A stretch of DNA of 64,000 nucleotides from Plenodomus lindquistii (GCA_025504975.1 JANUWI010000001.1:5146001-5210000); one strand, 5' to 3'; positions 24,201-34,595 are shown, counted from the first letter of the stretch. Notes: generated by a model not told the origin, from the letters alone. A program made the numbers and translations.

Positions 24201-25737
24201 TACGGTTACTTCGAAGTAACGAAGCTATTGTTAGGGACGAATACAAATTTGAATGTTGTTGACAATGACGGTCGGACTGCACTAAATTTGGCGTCGATCA
24301 ATGCTGATGCCCAGACCGTTGAGCTACTGCTGGTGAAGGGGGCTCACCAGGGCATTGCAGACAAAGACGGCCGGACACCGCTGATCGCAGCATGTGCCCG
24401 GGGAATGGTCGAGGTGACTAGAATACTTCTCAATCATGGTGCAGAGCTCACGCTCGCCGATACTCAGGGAAGAACAGCGCTCCAATTAGCATGCGCAGCA
24501 GGCTTCTTGGAAGTGATAAAGCTGCTGCTCGAGGTGGGTGCGCACGCAAACATTACCGACGAGGTTGGCAAGACACCGCTCAACGATGCGGCCCAGAATG
24601 GCATGATCACAGTGGTCAGGCTGTTGCTGGAACATGGTGCAGATCTCACAATTGTTGACCACAGGGGGAGGAACCCACTTCATTCAGCATGTACAGCAGG
24701 CCATCATGAGGTGGCCAAATATCTACTCACCAAAAACGCATGGGAAGTAGCAAATGGTACAGATGCAGTTTTTGGGACAATCTCGAATATTCTCGCTTTC
24801 GTTGGATTCACCGACCTTCTGCAATGGATTGTCGCACATAAGAAAGCCAACTTATATCAAACGGACTCTCACGGTCGAAATCCTTTGAGCTATTCGATCA
24901 GGGGTGGACATGAGCAGACTTATCGATACCTACTGTTCTACGGACTGGACCGCACCACGTTATTTTCAGCAGGCCAGAGCTTGATTGATTTGGCCGCGTC
25001 AAGTTGCTCGTTGAGTATGGTCAACGCAGTGTTGGAAGATCCTCGTTACCCTGCCTTCAGGAGCGGATTTTGGGGACCACTGTACTGGGCCTGTCGAGCA
25101 GGGAATAAAGACGTTGTTGAGTTGCTACTTGTGAAGATTGCGAGACATGAGTGCATGGGCATAACGATTAGGACAGAAGGACTTGGGCTGCCCAGATCTC
25201 TCGACGCCGGAGTCTATTCAAGCCAGTCCGATTCATACTGTAGTTGTCGCAACTTTGGTCCGACCTTAGTACAGGGCCCTGTAGCCGATCTCTCATACCT
25301 GCAAGAAAACTGGTCACCTGCTGCCGTTGCGATCCTCCATGGGAAGGCAGGAATGCTGGGGAGATTGTCCGAGGAAAGTCGAATTGCGCTTGGTGCAAAT
25401 GATCTGGATTTTTACACAATTGATCACGAACGCGTGCGATGGAGCGGTGCGTGCTGTAATGGCTGCTTCCACGTAAGCGTAACACCAGCCATCACCAGCC
25501 TACACTGACATACGATAGGATATATATGGCTCTCGCTTCCGTTGTCATACTTGTAGCAATTTCGACTATTGTTTCATGTGCAGGCCTCTTCTGGATCATC
25601 TGCATCCCCACCATGAGTGGGAATGCATCGAGCTATTTACTGACTCGGACTCCAATCACTCCGACGGAAACGACGTTGATAGCGTGGAGTCTGAAAGCGT
25701 GTTCCAATCTGACAATGACGATATTGATACAGACTAG
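21292..25737 (+). CDS. NLR-like HET-NACHT-ankyrin protein with C-terminal ZZ zinc finger
   Basis: Large STAND-type protein of the fungal non-self-recognition class. Three exons: 21292-22799, 22853-25472 and 25519-25737, giving 1448 residues. Domains in order: HET (about 20-250; YAILSHTW, YFWIDTCCIDK, RGWTLQELLAP); NACHT NTPase (Walker A GIPGCGKT near 300, Walker B YIILDALDE near 400, MTSRKE sensor); winged-helix-like linker (SLPLTLDQTYDRML); about ten ankyrin repeats (about 760-1250, for example GRTPLIAACARGMVEVTRIL); and a ZZ finger (about 1365-1415). The intron at 22800-22852 restores ARGMFRWVSCQFESL of the NACHT family. The intron at 25473-25518 (GTAAGC donor, CTGAC branch site, TAG acceptor) replaces a premature stop and joins CCNGCFH to DIYGSRFRCHTC, building the zinc ligands. 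HET domains of this class trigger cell death when the NTPase is activated; the ligand here is unknown. Confidence 0.9.
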
Positions 25738-26135
25738 AGCCCCAGGGGAATCTGTGCATGCGCTCAGCATATGCATCGCTGTCTGGCGATTCTAGCACAA
25801 GCTGAAATGGACTGTGCTTACCTTCAGGAGTCTCTAGCTTCCTTTCGAAATAAGACACATACCTAAATCAAACAACTTCTATAACACGAAAGAATCACCA
25901 AGCGTCGATCCTACATTGTCGAGAAAGATTTCAGTGAGGCTGCCTCAGTTGATGTCGGAAGAACCGCACGGTGATAGTGCTAGCGGACTATTTCCCCAAA
26001 GGACAGAACTTCAGACATCACCTAATTCAGCAGAGACTTTAAAGTCTTATCGCGCAGCAAGATGCGCCACCATACTGAGATACACAGTTCCCAGACCGCG
26101 TCTTATCACTCCGTCCTCACCACCATCCGCCGGCC
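25738..26135. other. Convergent 3' intergenic
   Basis: About 400 bp between the stop codons of the NLR-like gene and the DUF1996 gene. It carries their 3' untranslated regions; no distinct feature is seen. Confidence 0.5.
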
Positions 26136-27682
26136 CTATACCTCTTCAGCCCACCTCCTCTTGACATACTGCGCCTGATGTCCTCCCGGCAACTCCTTAA
26201 CCCATCCATCAATATCCTCCTTCACCACTCTCGGCACAGTACACTTGTTCATCGCCGCAGCATCCTGCGTCTTCAGCGTCGGACAATTCTGATAACACGG
26301 GCTATCAAGCGCACGCTGCAGCGCGTCACCTTTCCAGCCAAACAAATAGTCACCGTGGTTTGCGTAGCCCGTACTATCACCATTATGTTAGTTGCGAAAA
26401 CGGAAGCGAGGAGACGGAGGGGGGAGGAATTGAGAAGATAGAGGGAAAGGAATACAACGTACCCATCGCCAAAGCTCCACACAAACGGCTGACTTCCATC
26501 GGCCGGCCAATCCACCTTGTTGTTAAACTTACTCGTGTCCCAAATCACCTCGTAAAACAACTGGCCCATACGCACGGGGTGGGTTGCTGGACACGGCCCG
26601 CCAGATTCAAAGGAGCCGAATTCGGGATACGACATGTGCGCCATGTGGTCTGGGGAATCGAGGTTTACGCCGTCCCAGCAACTATGGGGTATATCAGTTG
26701 GAGCATAGGGCGTGAAACGGGATGTGGAAAGTATCTGGGAGAGGATTGTAGATGAAGCGTCGTAAGAATGGGCAAAAGGGAATGAGACGTACGTGGGGAA
26801 GCGAACAGCAGTCATAATCCCCGTCTTACACGGCTGCGTTGGGAAATCCAGCGTCTGCGGATCCCGCGTGTTGATATCCGCAAGACATGTAAATGTCAGT
26901 TGGCGGAAGCGCTCTGCTTCTTCTCTTGTACGGGCGTTGACGTCGCCGATGAACATGCGGAAACCCTACTTCGTTAGCATTATTCATGATCAAGTTCGTA
27001 CCAATACAGTGGGGAACGAAAGGGGATCTTGGGGAAGACGAGGAAGAAGAAACAGAGGGAGGGGTAGGGGAAGGAAGGACATACAGGCTGGAACGCCTTG
27101 ACCTTACTCGTCTGCTGAAAGTTATACAGCCCATCTTGCATGTAATACACCGTCATACCGCCATTCACGCCGTTGAAGCCGGAGTTGGGGATCTGCGGGA
27201 CGCGCTTGTAGGTCCCGTTGCGGGCTTTGAAGTACCTATGTAGTCCCCTCATTAACTTTCATTTCCAATCATCTCATTACGACGGGGAAGAACCTACAGT
27301 ACCGCGGTCCAGTAATTCTACCAATCATCTCGTCAGTTGCATATCCTCGAGCATGTATAAGGAGCATAGCAGCATGGAGAGGCAAACGTACGGAAAAGTC
27401 CTCGCTAAACTGACACGATGTACATGTTGATTCCGCAGGCATGTCTTTTTCCTGCGGCATGGTCACATTGAAGGAGTTCTGCTCCTTATTAGCTTAGCCT
27501 TATATGCTACTTTCATCAAAGTAACCCACGCCTCCAAGAATCTGATGCAGATGTGGTGAAGGCGCTTGACCCGGCGTGACGAGCGGGTCAAGACGATCGA
27601 CCACGAGTTGCGCGCATGGGAAACGCAGGAGCGCGTTGGCGGGTGCGAGGAGGGTGAGAGCGGTTGCTGTTAGTAGTTTCAT
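26136..27682 (-). CDS. Secreted DUF1996-domain protein
   Basis: Uncharacterised fungal secreted family. Seven exons reconstructed from splice signals and phase: 27682-27530, 27478-27392, 27316-27297 (only 20 nt), 27235-27085, 26965-26793, 26681-26463 and 26373-26136; total 346 residues. Residues 1-17 form a signal peptide (MKLLTATALTLLAPANA). Family blocks appear once exons are joined: SPHLHQILGG-NSFNV, QFSEDFS-NYWTAVLYFKA, FQP-GFRMFIGD, RFPT-CWDGVNLDSPDHMAH, VRMGQLFYEVIWD and WSFGDG-TGYANHGDYLFGWK. The conserved His-rich and Cys residues of the domain are intact, so it is probably functional. There is no C-terminal WSC domain or GPI tail. The gene is unusually intron-dense for this window. 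No biochemical role is assigned to the family that I can state with confidence. Confidence 0.92.
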
Positions 27683-28869
27683 GGTTGCAAGGTGGTGTTG
27701 CTGTGGCGCTGGGGAGCAGAGTGGGAGGGAGCAATGCGCAGGGAAGCAGATGTTCATATGGAGGTCTTGGTTTTATACAGATTTATCACACGCGATATAG
27801 GCATAGAGATAATCAGGGATACTGATGCCAAGCAAGACTCACTATGAGGTCAGGTCCATTCCAACTATTGGCGTTGTTCAGTCCACCCTCTTCTTCGTAT
27901 GGAGCTAGGCCAAAGATATCTGTCCATGGTGGGTCCCAGGAGGATAAGCCCGTGCGATCAGCCTATGTCGATGAAAAAGCTGACCAAAAGGTCTTACAAG
28001 CTTCCTTTTCTGGCCCATTCTAGAGTGCTGCAGTCCAGCCTTCATAAGCTTGGGCATCTATCTCTTCCAGCCACGGCGACTGGCTTCTGCACGCCGTGAG
28101 ACCAGCGTTATGTCCTTGGCAAGCTGACCTTTGCAATCACATTGACAGATATCGCGATGTGTAGCTTGTCGTGTATTGGCAGATACGTCCATAAGCCCGA
28201 TCGAAGATGTGTACTGGTCGTGCCCTTGTATCAGCACAATATCGCAAGTCTTGTCGCTTTCCGGCAGTTGACCTTGTGGAGATGGATGATGCCCCACATA
28301 CGTACCAGTATGCTGTGGTGGATTTGAAGGACGTCGTTCGGTTGCAGCGATGAATGGAGTGGATGTCGATGGTAGTCGAGACAAGGATGCACGAGCCTCA
28401 TCTATTCAACTTTGCCGGCATGCCAAGTCGCGGGGATGTATATTCGCCCATCTCTTTATATTGTCGGACGCTTCCCCACATGATTACAGACAGTTTGGAC
28501 GTCGTATATCCTACAGCTTGTGTGAATTCTCGAGAGTGATTGGTTCCAAGGAATGTCTCCCCATGAACCTTTGCCAAGGTATGTGGGATGTTGTGATCGC
28601 AGGGATAATATTATGGTCAATTTGATCCAGTCGAGCAGAGACGTGTTTCCGTAGACTCGGAGACGGCTAAGCCCGGTGAAATTGAGGTGATGCTCTGTCA
28701 CCAGGTACGTGTCCTGAATACTATCGCCCACGTTGCGCTGCGACATGGGCTTTAAAGTCTTACTTATTCTGATTGAAACCAGGTTTCACTGCTTCTCGAA
28801 GCATCGGAATCCATTCTTCGTCGTTCATTGGACACCTTTGGTTCGCTTTCCTCTGTTATCATTCTGATC
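27683..28869. other. Divergent intergenic region
   Basis: About 1.2 kb between the divergent DUF1996 and G1-peptidase-like genes. Short frames near 28350-28625 have no support. Nothing distinct seen. Confidence 0.5.
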
Positions 28870-29586
28870 ATGCGATTCGCCAGTATTCTCAGCACAGCGT
28901 GCTGGACCTCTCTGGCATCTGCCGCGTTCGACCTGAACCGGGGAGGCGCCGTCCTCAAAGCTCCTGAAGGCGACTCGTTCGCCACCGTTACCGGTACTTT
29001 CACCGTCCCGAACCTTTCTGGGGCCAATAGATTGTCCATCTGGGTGGGAATCGGTGATAGCCTTCAGCAAGACTACGTCCTTGGCGGTGGCATACTGTAC
29101 AACAGTACGCTCAAAAGCTTCTCAGCATACTTCCCTGGCCCATCGACGGATACAACATCTGCGGTACCAGTTGCAAATGGCAACTCGATCACGGTTACCG
29201 TCAATGTTGCGGCGGCGGGTGGTACTGTAACTGTGGAGAACAAGACGCAGAACAAGCGAACGACGCAGACACTTGCAGGTCCTTCCGGTGTCGACCCATC
29301 CGAGTTGACTGCTCTTGCCGCCGATTTCTTTGTGCAGGCGTATCAAGTGACACCAGGTCAACTCGTCCAGACACCAAACTTTGGTACGGTCTCGTTCACA
29401 GCCATCACGGCAACGACGAAGGGCGGAAAAACTGTGCCAATTTCTGGCGCAGGACGATATGAGATTCAGGGTACTAGTGGACAGGTAAGCGGTTTGTTGT
29501 TAATCCGGACGCGTGCTGATTTTCCCCAGATGTACTCAAGGACGACAATCTCCAGCACTGGCGTATCCGTACAGAGACAAGCCTGA
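28870..29586 (+). CDS. Secreted G1-peptidase (eqolisin)-like protein lacking the catalytic Gln/Glu
   Basis: Beta-sandwich protein of the glutamic-peptidase G1 (formerly A4) family. ATG 28870 opens a signal peptide (MRFASILSTACWTSLASA); the open frame further upstream begins at a TTG. One 45-bp intron, 29485-29529, gives 223 residues, the normal mature size. Family landmarks are FATVTGTFTVP, LSIWVGIG, SAYFPGPS, NSITVTVNV and TPNFGTVSFTAITATT. Where active members have a catalytic Gln in an LQTG-like motif, this protein reads YVLGGGI; where they have Glu in an AEWI-like motif, it reads AADFF. Both catalytic positions therefore appear replaced (Gln to Gly, Glu to Asp), and the usual cysteines are absent. 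It is probably a non-peptidase secreted homologue. The intron is stop-free and a multiple of three, so retention would add 15 residues. Confidence 0.8.
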   Translation: MRFASILSTACWTSLASAAFDLNRGGAVLKAPEGDSFATVTGTFTVPNLSGANRLSIWVGIGDSLQQDYVLGGGILYNSTLKSFSAYFPGPSTDTTSAVPVANGNSITVTVNVAAAGGTVTVENKTQNKRTTQTLAGPSGVDPSELTALAADFFVQAYQVTPGQLVQTPNFGTVSFTAITATTKGGKTVPISGAGRYEIQGTSGQVSGLLLIRTRADFPQMYSRTTISSTGVSVQRQA

Positions 29587-29903
29587 GCAGTGATAGGTCC
29601 ATCACCTGTAAAAGCTCGACGGTGGTTGCCTGCATGGGCTTTGTCGGTAGATCTGTAAACGTTAGATATGGCACATAGGCCATGGCTTTGGTGTGGTCTA
29701 GTCAATTGAATCAGCTCATGTCTCACAAATTATATATGTTGTCTCAAATGCACTGAGGGATGTTTTTGAACGTTATGAAATTCATAGGTGCTGTTGAAAG
29801 GCTTTACTGCCACGCATCAAGACTTTTGCGCAGCATCCAAACTCCTGTATCGCATCGTGATATCCGATAAAACGCCAGCGCTGTGCCAATGACATGAAGG
29901 GTA
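29587..29903. other. Convergent 3' intergenic
   Basis: About 320 bp between the stop codons of the G1-like gene and MAK16. No distinct feature seen. Confidence 0.5.
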
Positions 29904-30988
29904 TTAGATACGCATCGCTTCTCTCGCCACGGGCTCTCTCTCGATTTCGTATTCGATGCCTCGCTTGGGTCCCTTGGGATCCTTGGAGGGCTTCTTCTTG
30001 GGCTTGGGAGGAGGTCCAGCAGGACGCTTGCGCTTGAGATTTGCGAGTGTCTTCTTGAGCGCCTCGGTCTCTTCGTCGGCCGACTCGTCGTCTTGGTCGC
30101 TAGCGCTGGCGCTATCACTATCATCATCGCCGCCGGAGCCCTCGTCGGGGCTTTGTCCACCAATCCAATCTTCAAAGTCCTCCATTTCGTCGTCTGATTC
30201 GCCATCGATGTCACTAACGTATTCGACCTCGCCCACGCCATTCTCCATCTCGTTCTCGTATTCCACTTCTTCGTCATCCTCCTCAACACCATCGTCGAGA
30301 TCTTCGTCGCGCTCGACTTGTCCCTCCTTCTCGAGGCCACGCATGACCTTCTTCCAGACATTCGGCTCGACGTTGAGTGGGCGATCGCCATATGCGCCGG
30401 ATCGCAGGCGCTCGATGAGTACTCGTTCGATGGCGCGCTCGACCTTGGCCGCAGCCAAAGCCTTGCGCTCGCGGCCTTCTTCACGTCTCCGCACCTTGGG
30501 CGCCAGTCGCGGGACTAGTCGTTCACCGAGGCGCTCATCTTCCTTGGCGAGCTTGCGGATGCGAATGTTGACTTGGGTGAGTCGAGTCAAACGCTGCTTG
30601 TTCTTGTGGACGAGGAACTTGGGGAAGTAGGCCAGATGTTGGTCGACGAGCTCGAGGGCTTTGGTGTAGTTGCTTGGCAGCTTGATCTTTTCCCACCACT
30701 TAGAGGGAAGGTGCGACCGTTCAATGGCCTTGATGTAGAGGTAGAGGGCGCCCGTGGCGGGATCGGAGCGGATGGTGGCGTATCGCGAGTTGGCGAGTGG
30801 ACATGACTGTTTGCTGCAGAAGCCAGAGACGTTGTGCTCGTTGCGACAGAAGGTCTGGTCTTTGGTCGTCTTCAGCTTGAAACTGCAAAAGTCTGTCCCG
30901 ATAATGGACCATATGAGATCGTCTGGATGAGGTTAGTAGGCAAGTCGCGTGACTCCTTCTATTCACTGGAGCCCATACCGGAAGCCAT
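29904..30988 (-). CDS. MAK16: MAK16, 60S ribosome biogenesis factor
   Basis: Nucleolar protein required for large-subunit (25S/5.8S) pre-rRNA processing. Two exons: a first exon of only 10 nt (30988-30979) and 30922-29904, total 342 residues. The 56-bp intron removal gives the canonical start MASDDLIWSIIG. The N-terminal half matches MAK16 closely: FCRNEHNVSGFCSKQSCPLANSRYATIR carries the family's four cysteines (quoted here as CRNEHNVSGFC and CPLANSRYATIR), then GALYLYIKAIERSHLP and HKNKQRLTRLTQVNIRI. The C-terminal third is acidic and low complexity (runs of D/E and S) and then basic (PKPKKKPSKDPKGPKR), as in orthologues. It is divergently paired with MSS1 across 226 bp. Confidence 0.97.
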
Positions 30989-31214
30989 GTTGAGCGTGAG
31001 TGGTGAAGGGTGGTTGTTGTTGGTGAGGGCTGGGCGGTAGCGGCAACGATCTTTTCGAAATATTTTGGAGACGCCAAGAGTTCGGGTGGGTCCTTCCTTC
31101 CCAAGTGCCAGGGCCCAGTGCCCAGACCATGTGTGGAGAAGGAGCGAACCATCACTCGTCGATTTCACAACACCAACACCACCAACATGTGATTACGCAC
31201 CTTGCACTCTCGGA
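30989..31214. promoter_or_regulatory. Shared divergent promoter MAK16 / MSS1
   Basis: Only 226 bp separate the start codons of MAK16 (minus) and MSS1 (plus), so their promoters must overlap. No TATA-like element is evident on either strand. Individual factor sites cannot be named. Confidence 0.6.
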
Positions 31215-33401
31215 ATGAGAGCTATTATATCAACCCTCTACATTAGTCGTCGATTGACTGTACCGACAAAACTTACACGGTTTGCCTGCACTGCGTCCAA
31301 GGCATCTCACCACCACTCGTTCGGTCATGCCCTTCGCCATGCCTCTCACGGGCATACCCCACTACATGTGAAGCCTATACAACAACGATCCTACCATGCC
31401 GGTCCTCTAAGCTTCGATGAGCCGACCATCTACGCTCTCTCGACTGCTTCGGGACGAGCTGCGATTGCTGTAATACGCATATCAGGTTCAGCATGTCGAC
31501 AGGTACTGGCAGGTGCAATATCGCTGTTGTCCCTCTGCTCACCAGCGCTCAGATTTATTATGGACTCTGTCCATCTGCAGCATTTCCTAAACCTCGCCAT
31601 GCAACACTTCGTAAACTTTACGCTCCAAATATACCACCCTCACCTGCGAGCATACTCGACTCGGGCGCCCTGGTGCTATACTTTCCTGCGCCAAACACTG
31701 TGACTGGCGAAGATCTCCTCGAATTGCACGTGCACGGAGGCCCTGCCATCGTGCGCGCCGTCTTGGCTGCAATTCCAGATTGCGCGAAGACTCATGACAG
31801 CACTTCAGGAGAAGCATCGACGCAAATTCGCTATGCTGAGCCAGGAGAGTTCACGCGTCGCGCGTTCGCCAACAACCGCATGGACCTACCCCAGATCGAG
31901 TCGCTGGGCGAAACACTGTCTGCCACTACCGAGCAGCAGCGTAAGCTGTCTGTTCGCGGCACGACCTCTTCGCTTGCGGCGCGGTACGAGCACTGGCGCA
32001 TGCTGCTCCTGGCCGCGCGGGGAGAGCTGGAGGCTTTAATCGATTTTTCCGAAGACCAACACTTCGACGAATCACCAGCAATGCTTTGCGCCTCAGTTGC
32101 GAAACAGGTTCATGGCTTGCGCAGTCAGATGGAAGCGCACGTTGCCAACGCGGTGCGCGGGGAATTGTTGCGCAATGGCATCAGTGTGGCTCTACTTGGA
32201 GCGCCTAATGCAGGGAAGAGCAGCCTTCTCAATCGCATCGTTGGAAGGGATGCGGCCATCGTATCGCAAGAAGCTGGCACTACAAGAGACGTTGTTGAAG
32301 TTGGGCTGGATTTGGGAGGCTGGCTTGTCAAGATTGGAGATATGGCTGGTCTGCGCAAAGCTGGAGTTGTCGGTGTCGGAGCAGTCGAACAGGAGGGCAT
32401 CAGACGCGCAAAGCAACGAGCGCTGGAGTCAGACGTTCTGATTGTCGTGCAGGACGCCACAAAAGACATGGACCCTGAAGTCATGGAAACGGCCAAGCAG
32501 TGCGTTGATCTAGGTATCAACGTCTTGGTCGCAGTCAACAAGAGCGATCAATTACTCGACAGCATCACTTCACATGCTGCCTGGCGCGTAACAATGCAGT
32601 CGACTCTTGGCATCCCAAACGACCGCGTAACATTCATATCCTGCAAAGAAGCCACTTCTCTAAACGCCGGCAACATCCAGACCTTCCTCAGCACCCTCCT
32701 CTCCACATTCAAATCCATGACCACCGCACTGGTGCCTGATTCCACCTCCGACCCCGACCCCTCCATCTGGCAAGAATCCCTAGGCGCAACCGAACGTCAA
32801 CGCGTCCTCCTCACAGAATGTCTCACCCACCTCTCCACCTTCCTCACTACCGTCTCGGCAGATAGCACCAACCCCAGCAATACCGACGACGACCAAGCCA
32901 CCGACATCGACATTGTACTTGCCGCAGAATCGCTGCGCTCCGCAGCCGACGCCCTCGCCCGCATCACGGGCCGGGGCGAAGGCGGCGACGTCGAAGAAGT
33001 TCTAGGCGTCGTTTTTGAAAAGTAAGTCGGCATCCTTGTTCATTCCACATTGTGATTCCTTGTACCACGCTTTCTACACGGGCGTAAGGCGTCCCATCCC
33101 GTCTGTGCTATGTGTGTCGTTTTGGCCCCCAAAAGTCGCTGGACTGACAGTTCGGCACCGGGTCGTGTAAGATTGCCACCCGCAAGGCTCTGCTGGGGGT
33201 CCAGCCACAATGGATTTAGAGTTCTTGCGTGTCTGTGCGATGGAGACGGGTACGGCGTGTAGGTGTGGTGCTGGTCGGTTGTGGTCTTGCTGTTGGCTTA
33301 TGGCTTGGCAGTTGGGCTTTCGGCATGGGGGCACGTGCGCTGGAGAGGCTTTTGACAAGATGGGGGCTAACAACGTGGACAGGTTCTGTGTGGGTAAGTA
33401 G
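31215..33401 (+). CDS. MSS1: MSS1/TrmE-type mitochondrial tRNA-modification GTPase
   Basis: Mitochondrial MnmE homologue that, with MTO1/GidA, installs the 5-taurinomethyl/carboxymethylaminomethyl group on wobble uridine. Three exons: 31215-31502, 31553-33021 and 33383-33401; 591 residues. The ATG at 31215 gives an Arg-rich mitochondrial presequence. TrmE N-domain: PTIYALSTASGRAAIAVIRISG, then GEDLLELHVHGG and FTRRAFANNRMDLPQIE (as shorter family blocks). G domain: G1 GAPNAGKSSLLN, TTRD, DMAGLRK, NKSD, ISCKEA. The frame would stop at 33025 with VVFEK, but a perfect GTAAGT donor overlaps that stop. A distant exon after an ACAG acceptor encodes FCVGK, the conserved C-terminal motif (usually FCIGK) whose Cys is functionally important in bacterial MnmE. 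The last intron is long (361 bp). G3 reads DMAG instead of the usual DTAG. Confidence 0.95.
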
Positions 33402-34370
33402 AGGAGGGTGTATGGATCGCTGATGAGGGGTGGAGACGGAGTTGGTGTGAGGCATTGCTCTCCACCGGTCAATGGTGAACAGTCATGTTGTCGGACATGT
33501 CGGACATGTCGGAGGCAAGCGCAAGTCCAGACACGACCGTCAAGTTACATGGGTGGCCTCCGAAAATCTAGGCAAGAGGCATGCCCATCAATTTCAAAAA
33601 TTGTGAAAGTGGAAGAACCGCGTTGCGCAAGACAAGGTCGTATTCATATCCAGAAATTGAAAACTTGTTTTGCAACCACGAAGCACGTTTGAGCACAGTG
33701 TATACATGTGAATTGCGATATCTCGAATTGTAAAAACCCGCCCACTACTAGACTAAAAAGACCGTCTGATGGGCAAATCTCGAAAAATCCAATTGCCTGC
33801 CCTTGAATAACTCCGTGTTAAAAAAAAAACTCCCCCCCCCTCCCAAAACCCCAATGTTATTCCAGTATTTCGTATACCCGTGTTCACATCCCAAAACCCC
33901 CAATTCCAAAAACAAACATAGCTCAACGAAGAGCGATTCTTCCAACCTATAAACCAATCTTATGACTCCGTCTATATAAATCAAAAAGCAGAAACGCGGA
34001 AAAGTAACACCATTGAATGCGTCTATACCGTTTCCATGCAAGTGTGCGATGCTGAACGATTGAAGGAAGAAACGAGGAGAAAAAGCAGGAAGAAGGTCAT
34101 GACGAGGAACGCAGGAAAAAAAAAAAGGAAAGGAAAGGAAAGGACGATACAATACGATGACAAGGGATGGTGGTACAGATATGAGATAGGGGAACTGGTG
34201 GTACAATCGCCAAAGCGAGCAAAGAGAGAGAGAGAGAGAGATAAAGAGATTGTTGGTACAAAGTGTTGAAACAGAAACCAAAGGCCGAAGCCAGAAGAAA
34301 TGATGGTGGTGATGGTAGGAAATGCTGACGGTAGGGAAGTGGTGAAGACGGGAAATTTGGACTCAAGCGA
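33402..34370 (-). other. Low-complexity region, likely 3' part of the short-ORF transcript
   Basis: No convincing coding region on either strand. Contains A-rich runs, an A10 tract near 33820, GGAAA repeats near 34125-34145 and an (AG)n microsatellite at about 34223-34240. A 177-codon open frame on the minus strand (34281-33748) is homopolymeric (Leu, Phe, Ser) and is best read as an untranslated region. Confidence 0.45.
34223..34240. repeat. (AG)n microsatellite
   Basis: About eight to nine AG dinucleotides in a row. Confidence 0.9.
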
Positions 34371-34511
34371 CTAAGCTAGTCGCCAGCGCTCAAGGCGCCG
34401 CTTGCGTGGCGTCTTTGACCCGAGGAATGGTCGGGAATAAGAAGTGGGTGTGGTGGGTGGAGGTGGAGAAGGCATCTTGGTGAAGGTGATGTGTGGCGTT
34501 GTCGAAGTCAT
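34371..34511 (-). CDS. 46-codon ORF downstream of three heptapeptide ORFs
   Basis: ATG at 34511, TAG at 34373-34371. The predicted peptide starts MTSTTPHITFTKMPSPPPPT, is Pro/Thr-rich, and ends with a basic, amphipathic segment (SKTPRKRRLERWRLA). I recognise no family. It is the fourth ATG-started frame after the TATA box at 35278-35272 if the three 7-codon ORFs are counted, and it could be the main product of that transcript with the heptapeptide ORFs acting upstream, or an incidental frame. Codon composition is GC-rich at third positions in the C-terminal half, mildly supportive of coding. Confidence 0.45.
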   Translation of the reverse strand: MTSTTPHITFTKMPSPPPPTTPTSYSRPFLGSKTPRKRRLERWRLA

Positions 34512-34595
34512 CTTAGTGATGATGTGCTGCGGAAGGGAGGGTTGTTTCGGATGGATGACGAGATGCGGGAGGAGCCGTGAGGAGGGCGAAATGTC

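Noticed and set aside
33748..34281. 177-codon ORF, minus strand
   Set aside because: Low-complexity Leu/Phe/Ser sequence derived from A-rich and (AG)n tracts; fits an untranslated region better.
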